A stretch of DNA of 64,000 nucleotides from Trichoderma breve. Taxonomy: Eukaryota > Ascomycota > Sordariomycetes > Hypocreales > Hypocreaceae. Position 1 is the first letter of the stretch. Each line of letters begins with the position of its first letter. The notes beneath the pieces were generated by a model. It searched no databases, was not told the DNA's origin, and saw only the letters and a list, made by a program, of their open reading frames with translations. The stretch is taken from assembly GCF_028502605.1 (NCBI RefSeq), contig NC_079234.1:2976001-3040000 (forward strand), written 5' to 3'. A program made the position numbers and the translations under genes. Below are positions 58,917-64,000 of the stretch, piece after piece.

Positions 58917-59356
58917 CCGCTTTCCACTCTCAGCGACGCTTCTTTCTTTCTTTTTTCGTTTTTTTTTCTACCAGCGATCACCATGTCGTTCAGAGATGGC
59001 AGACATAGCACCGCCACATATTTCGTATACATAGGATGGGAACATAGGGCAACTGCGGGACATGGGCGGGAGGTAGCATAGATATCAGGGGCGTTTTTTT
59101 TATTTTTCATTTTGGAGGAACGAAACTGCATCGATGGTGTAAATGGATGAAGGATTCTGTCATACATACCTGGAGTTTGTCTCGAATAGAAGGAATGAAT
59201 GGGAGTAATCTAGGAACATACATATACCATGAATCAGAGCTAACATGTCAGCTCTGAATTGTCTGGACACGCAAATTTGTTTTGGGGCCATTGATTGTGC
59301 AACAGATTAATTGTAACTGTAATACATGTCAATGATACCAATTTTTGATTCAAATC
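58917..59356. other. Intergenic region between convergent 3' ends (HAPSTR1-like / Hv1)
   Basis: 440 bp of T-rich 3' UTR-like sequence. It contains a local hairpin-capable stretch, CAGAGCTAACATGTCAGCTCTG (59236-59257), with AGAGCT...AGCTCT arms. No coding signal. Confidence 0.65.
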
Positions 59357-60084
59357 CTACTCAGTGCCTGAATGGTCAGAGAACTCGATGCCGAGCTGGG
59401 ATCGCAATCTGCTATTCTCGGCCTCGAGGTCTTCCAACTGCTTCTCCAGCACCTCCATTCTCTCAGTAGCGCCCAGCACCACTTCTTCGGATATCTTGGC
59501 CAGTCTCCATAGACGAAGCACGACAATGAGGGATCCAATGGACTCGGTCAAGCCTCTGGACGTTACATCTATGACGAAGCTGGCAATAATGACGGCGGCA
59601 TCAAAGAGATGAAACCAAGAGGCAAGGAAGCTTCAGGTTACCAATAGAGTTAGATAGACATAAACAAACGCAATGTAAAAAACAAACAAATAAATGGGGG
59701 GGCTTTTTTTTCGACCTACCGCAAGCCAAAAGCAAATAAACATGCCCCAAGTTCAATGAGAAAGAGGCTGCTGAATACCAGACCGGCAATTTCCAGACCT
59801 TCAGTCAGCTGCTCCACCCAGGGCTCGTCGTTTTGATGCATCTCGCAGGCAATCAGCTGGATAAAGACATTTGCAAGGAGCGCAGCAACATCCAGCGCAA
59901 CGATGCCCATGACAACAAAGTGCTTGGTACGGGACTCGAGGAGGCGCTGGCCTGTCCTGCGCCATCGTTGCCAGGAGCGAGATGTATATGAAGCCTGTTG
60001 GGAGGACCTGTCCCAGGCGGGAGAATCATCGCTGTCGTCGTCATGGTAGGACTGGAGCAAGGGGGCGGATGAGCGATCCGCCAT
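59357..60084 (-). CDS. Voltage-gated proton channel, Hv1 family
   Basis: Four-helix voltage-sensor proton channel. Exons (minus strand) are 60084-59720 and 59630-59357; intron 59719-59631 (89 nt). The model encodes 212 aa. The split falls between S2 and S3 (FAFGLR|FLASWFHLFD). S1 (about 55-78) carries Asp65 at the place of the human selectivity-filter Asp112. S2 (about 98-121) has Glu111. S3 (about 127-144) has Asp132 and Asp143. S4 (about 154-168) reads VVLRLWRLAKI, with Arg161, Arg164 and Lys167 at the places of human Arg205, Arg208 and Arg211, and Trp163 in the signature RLWR. A coiled coil with Leu heptads follows (about 176-202), as in dimeric Hv1. There is no pore domain, which excludes ordinary K+/Na+/Ca2+ channels. 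The first ATG is 60084; the frame is open upstream only through non-ATG codons. It diverges from the Pab2-like gene. Confidence 0.9.
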
Positions 60085-60940
60085 GATGGGATGGCTGGCG
60101 GATGAGTGAGTTATATTGTCAGTGTTTTGATATGAGTCGGAGATAAACAAGACAACAGAGCCTCAATCTATAAGTGCAGGTCTAGGAGCAAGCCTGGGAT
60201 TTTGCAATGCAGAAAAAGGACGCTACAAGTCAAGAGAAGCTGGAATGCATTAGTCTAGCAAGGTAGTATCGAGCGTCAGCTGCTAGTACTAAGTGATTTG
60301 AGTGGTTGAGCTGAGGATGCTCGTCACCAGCGATCCATCCATGCTGATATGCGGGCAGCAATCCATGTGAAGCCATTTAGCCAGCCCAGTGGATAATACA
60401 GTAGCCCAGTGAATCTGCTCCCCCACACAAGCCAGGCCCCAGCTACCACGACCTTGCACCAGCAGTAACTCCAGTGGGCCGCGCACGACAAGCAGCCTTA
60501 TGGGCGGGCAAACTTCGGCTCTGCGTCGCGGCAACACGAGGCTCAAGTGACGATTGTTCCCATCTCGAATTCTTCCTCTCTTTGCTCTTTCAGATCCGTT
60601 ACTGTCCTTTACGTCGCAGACAACCGAGCTGTCGCGTCCGATATCGCTGCAGCCAGTTAATCCAGGTCAGTAGCATTTGGCGCTTCGATGAATCCTATTT
60701 CGACGCAGAAAACCTAAAGCGGTCGCGCTTCAGGCTCCGTCTAAAGGTTATTCCCAATCTGCACAGGGGTGGTCGCATCCTAGCCCTTTTTTTTTCTTCC
60801 CGTCCTATCAACAGCTCTTTGTTGAAGTAACAACGACAAGCTGTTCCATTGGTCGCATTCGAACAACCATCGCTGATACCATTGTCGTCCTTTTCAGTTT
60901 TCCCAGCAAGAGACTCTGTCGATTCATTCGGTCAAGCACA
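60085..60940. promoter_or_regulatory. Shared divergent promoter region (Hv1 / Pab2-like)
   Basis: 856 bp between the start codons of two divergent genes. It must hold both promoters and leaders. No known factor site stands out, and the frames inside look random. Confidence 0.55.
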
Positions 60941-61719
60941 ATGTCGGACGCAGACAAGCCTGAGGGCATCCCCGAGGGGGAGCGTGAGCCGGAGCACGAG
61001 ACTGCGGCCAGTGAAGAGGTGGGTTTACTTTGACGCGCACTTCGAGACGAGAAGCTGTTACGTGATGGATCTGACACGCCCGCCTGCTAGGAGGAGATTC
61101 TGGCGATGAAGCGCCGAGTTGCTGAGATGGAGGAAGAAGCCAAGAAGCTCCGCGAGATGCAGGCGACGCTGGAGCAGCAGTCTGCTGATCTCGCCGACGA
61201 CAAGGAGTCTGTGGATGCGCGCAGCATCTTTGTGGGCAACGTCGATTACTCGGCCTCTCCTGAGGAGGTCCAGGCGCACTTCCAGAGCTGCGGTTCCATC
61301 AACCGAGTCACCATCCTTCTTGACAAGTTCACCGGACAGCCCAAGGGGTAAGCACAACATCTTTACGAATCCCACCTCAACTAGCTTCTGGCTCTCTTCG
61401 CTCTCTCTTGTTGCTGTGCATTTCACAAGCTAACAATGGCGTCCTTTTCCCCTTCTATAGCTACGCCTATGTCGAGTTTACCGAGCCTAGCTTGGTGGCC
61501 CAAGCCCTCGTCCTGAACGAGAGTGTCTTCAAAGGACGCAACATCAAGGTCACCCCCAAGCGCACCAATATTCCTGGCATGAGCCGCGGTCGTGGAAGAG
61601 GAGGCTTCCGCGGCGGTGGTCGGGGAGGTTTTGGACGCGGCGGCGGAGGCGGATTCCCCCGCGGCGGCGGCTACCGTGGCGGTTACCGGGGCCGTGGACG
61701 AGGCTACGCCCCTTACTAG
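60941..61719 (+). CDS. pab2: Nuclear poly(A)-binding protein, PABPN1/Pab2 family
   Basis: RNA-binding protein for nuclear poly(A) tails and RNA surveillance. Exons are 60941-61018, 61091-61347 and 61461-61719; introns are 72 and 113 nt. The model encodes 197 aa. An acidic N-terminus (1-28) is followed by a coiled coil (about 29-62, [20 protein letters not shown]). One RRM follows (about 70-143) with RNP2 SIFVGNVDY (71-79) and RNP1 KGYAYVEF (111-118); the second intron splits RNP1. The tail (about 153-194) is an RGG/GGF/RGGY-rich stretch, a usual arginine-methylation substrate. The order acidic, coiled coil, RRM, Arg-rich tail is that of PABPN1 and fission yeast Pab2. The yeast relative Sgn1 is an alternative name. 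Confidence 0.9.
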
Positions 61720-64000
61720 GAGCAAGGAAGTGTTTCTCCAATTACACGACCTGCCCAGAGCGATGGATCGAGTGATGGTCTTTTAGGTACCGGCTCTGAG
61801 GGGAGGTTTATCATTTCTCGCGACTAAAACGGTTGCTTGCTTTTCTTTGACTTGATTTTATTTGTTTTGGAGAGTTATGGCGGATTCTTTTTTCCTTCTT
61901 TTCTCTACGCAGATGACGAAAGATATCCAGCATCTAGGTTGGCATAATTGAGGAGAAGGGCTGGGAGGGAGCTACAACAAGAAAATGGACGGGGATGAGG
62001 ACGCTGGTATTGCTTTACTTTGATGGAAGAGCTGCGTGTCATCCAGTAGCCGAGTCCAAGTTGAGAAAGACAGGATCAGATATGGGCGACGAGATTGCGT
62101 GTATAGTATCAGAATTCGACAAGGGAAAGGATCTGGAGTTTTAGGCCTTGGTGTTGACACCAGATGCTAATCGGAGGCTAGACGAGAAGTAAATTGATTT
62201 TTCTCTGTTTGTTAGCTTTGTAGCGCTTCGCTCATTGTCAAGGCCCACAGCTAAGGCGTATAGCTAAGGCGCATCTTGTCTAAGCTATGCTTGTTGCAGG
62301 GTTATCATGTACAGTCCATTCCCATACATGGTGATATGCGATGATTCAAACTTGGTCAATCAATATGCTCTTTAGGGCGTCTCTTACAAAGCGTGAATGC
62401 AGGGGACAGCAGCCCCTCCTCCACCGACTTCCGCCCTACTATTGACGACATTCGACGCTCCTTCGTCCGATCCTCACATCATAGACAGAGAGCATAGGGC
62501 AGATCCATACCCGTAGTGGTCATCTCGACAAGACAGAGTCATGGCACGCCCTATGAGGTTGCTCCAAAGGATGACAAACCAAGCAGCATGGGCTTTGCAA
62601 GGTGGCGTTTTTTATCTTTTGATGATACAGCTCCGCGCAGAAACCGGCCGGCCACACCAGCCAAGATGGTCTCATTTTGAGGCCAGGTGGCTTATGACTT
62701 TTGCCGTTCAGCCTACAGCATTCGAATCCCTTCTTTTTTCTCTTTGGTCCTTTTTTTCATTTGCTTAATCCCTTTTGGCACAACTTCCGATTCCTCTTCA
62801 TGCCATCATGATCTAGTTGGGAGCTTGTGTCAGCCAACCCATGTTGGTTTACCTATCCATCTTCCGTGCTACTCGGAAACTGGGGGGGAGCGATCTGGCT
62901 CTGGATTGGATGAGTTCGGGGTCACCAGCCCGGCACCCCGTCTCCAGATTGAGCATTTGATGCCAATAATAGTACAGCAGAAGAGGGCAGTTGGTAGTAC
63001 AAAGTACAGAGTAATACACGTACAGAGAGTCTGAGTAATATAGAGGGGGATGGATTCGATTTGCTCCGTAAAGCGGTGCTTGTTCTGTACCCGCTTGACC
63101 TGCTCGATGGCAAAAACTGCGCCCTAGAGCGGCGGTACCCTTTGCACTGTAAACATTGGTCATCACGGACGAGAGGGCTTCTTTCAACCACCGCTGCCCC
63201 GATAAAATTGATTTGACAGCATTAGTCAAGGCTGGCTGTGCCGGCATGGCTCCTCATGTTCCACAAGAGAACGAGCAGCTATGCACTAATATGAGCACCT
63301 TGAGAGATTCCATTGACAGTTTAGCTGGGTGGGCGATTCGTGCAGTGCTCGTGCTACAAGTCGGGTGCCTTAGTGCCTGGTGGTTAGCAAGGAAGATACA
63401 GCACGGCACCCACCCCCGGATAGAGGCAGTGCCAGCGGAAGAGCTGGGCATGTCGTGCTCCCACAGGCAAACATGCAAATCAGTCGGGCGCCTTAGGGGA
63501 GTTTGTCAGGGCGTCAAAGGTGTTTGTCGCGCCAGGATCATGCTCCCGTGCTTGTTGCATTGCCCGTCGCTGGTTACTGCGAGGTACCTCTACCGGGCCT
63601 AGAGCGGGCAATGTGCAGTATGAGTGCTGCGTGTTGGCAGTAGTAGGTACGAGTACATCAGGGCGACATCCAATCATATGGCAGGGGAGCACGACTAGCA
63701 GCAAGCTTTCTGTGGCTGTTCTGTGCCGACTGGCCGTGTCGAAGTAGTATGGAGGAGTTAGTGGTAGTGGTGTTGGTAGGAGAAGCAGTAGAGGCTGTAG
63801 AGAAAAAGAAGCGTGAGGTTAAGGGTAATGTACCCAAAACGTCACCAGATGGACAGGCCCTCTATACAGGTACTGGAGCTGCTTTCGGAACAAGCAAAAT
63901 AGCGGGCAGATCTTGCCGGTTCACTCACAAGTATTATAAATACTTACACAACATGGCAAAAGATCGATTTCTTAAAAGCATTATAAGTAGGCCTAGTAGA
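61720..64000. other. Terminal stretch without a convincing gene
   Basis: The first few hundred bases are the 3' UTR of the Pab2-like gene. Beyond about 62.3 kb short frames occur on both strands, but none shows a domain, signal or plausible intron-exon structure. A gene could start beyond the window edge. Confidence 0.55.

Noticed and set aside
59357..61719. Idea of a dedicated proton-handling cluster (VMA21 with Hv1)
   Set aside because: The two genes are about 29 kb apart with unrelated housekeeping genes between them. Nothing in the sequence links them beyond both handling protons.
63156..63602. 148-codon frame on the plus strand near the window end
   Set aside because: Mixed but unrecognisable peptide with many Cys/Arg and no domain. 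Frames on the other strand are equally open. It cannot be supported without homology or transcripts.
1..64000. tRNA, rRNA, CRISPR array or intact transposon
   Set aside because: I scanned for T-loop-like TTCGAATC/TTCAAATC sequences and found a few (for example at about 62713 and 59349), but none had a matching A box or acceptor stem. No spaced direct-repeat array and no transposase or reverse-transcriptase reading frame was seen. A covariance-model search would be decisive.

Overview
The window is nuclear DNA of a filamentous ascomycete (Pezizomycotina). The genes carry short spliceosomal introns (54-205 nt, GT...AG, branch sites such as TACTAAC and TGCTAAC), and the proteins are typical fungal forms: a class IV chitin synthase with its Sel1-repeat activator, a fungal polo kinase, a fungal voltage-gated proton channel and a DUF2406-type protein. 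Protein flavour and the scattered TACGGAGTA motif suggest a sordariomycete, perhaps Hypocreales (Trichoderma-like). That taxonomic guess is only moderately supported.

Layout. 1-2565 (+): 3' part of a polo-like kinase gene, cut by the window edge. 3638-7347 (-): class IV chitin synthase. 7348-15240: almost 8 kb without a convincing gene. 15241-17640 (+): Skt5/Chs4-type chitin synthase activator ending in a CAAX box. 17641-23367: gene-free, with several inverted repeats near 20.3-20.7 kb. 23368-24225 (+): Myb/SANT-like nuclear protein. 26115-29312 (-): Fun30/SMARCAD1-type remodeler. 30105-30563 (+): VMA21. 31298-32712 (-): DUF2406-like protein. 32713-40243: 7.5 kb without a convincing gene, including an AT-rich stretch at about 38.5-39.6 kb. 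40244-40963 (-): ribosomal protein eL33, with a 10-nt microexon. 43444-45433 (+): glucose-6-phosphate dehydrogenase. 46755-50216 (+): Mediator subunit 14. 50966-52887 (-): protoporphyrinogen oxidase. 53482-57068 (-): ISWI remodeler. 58182-58916 (+): probable HAPSTR1/C16orf72 (DUF4588) homologue. 59357-60084 (-): Hv1-type proton channel. 60941-61719 (+): PABPN1/Pab2-type RNA-binding protein. 61720-64000: no convincing gene.

Most genes are housekeeping genes. There is no biosynthetic cluster, intact transposon, CRISPR array or rRNA, and I found no credible tRNA. Functional threads are: a chitin synthase of the yeast Chs3 class head-to-head with a homologue of its activator; two SNF2-family remodelers (Fun30 and ISWI) plus Mediator and a polo kinase; and two proton-handling proteins (the V-ATPase assembly factor VMA21 and Hv1). 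Exon models were built by hand from splice-site consensus and reading-frame continuity. Every complete model sums to a whole number of codons.
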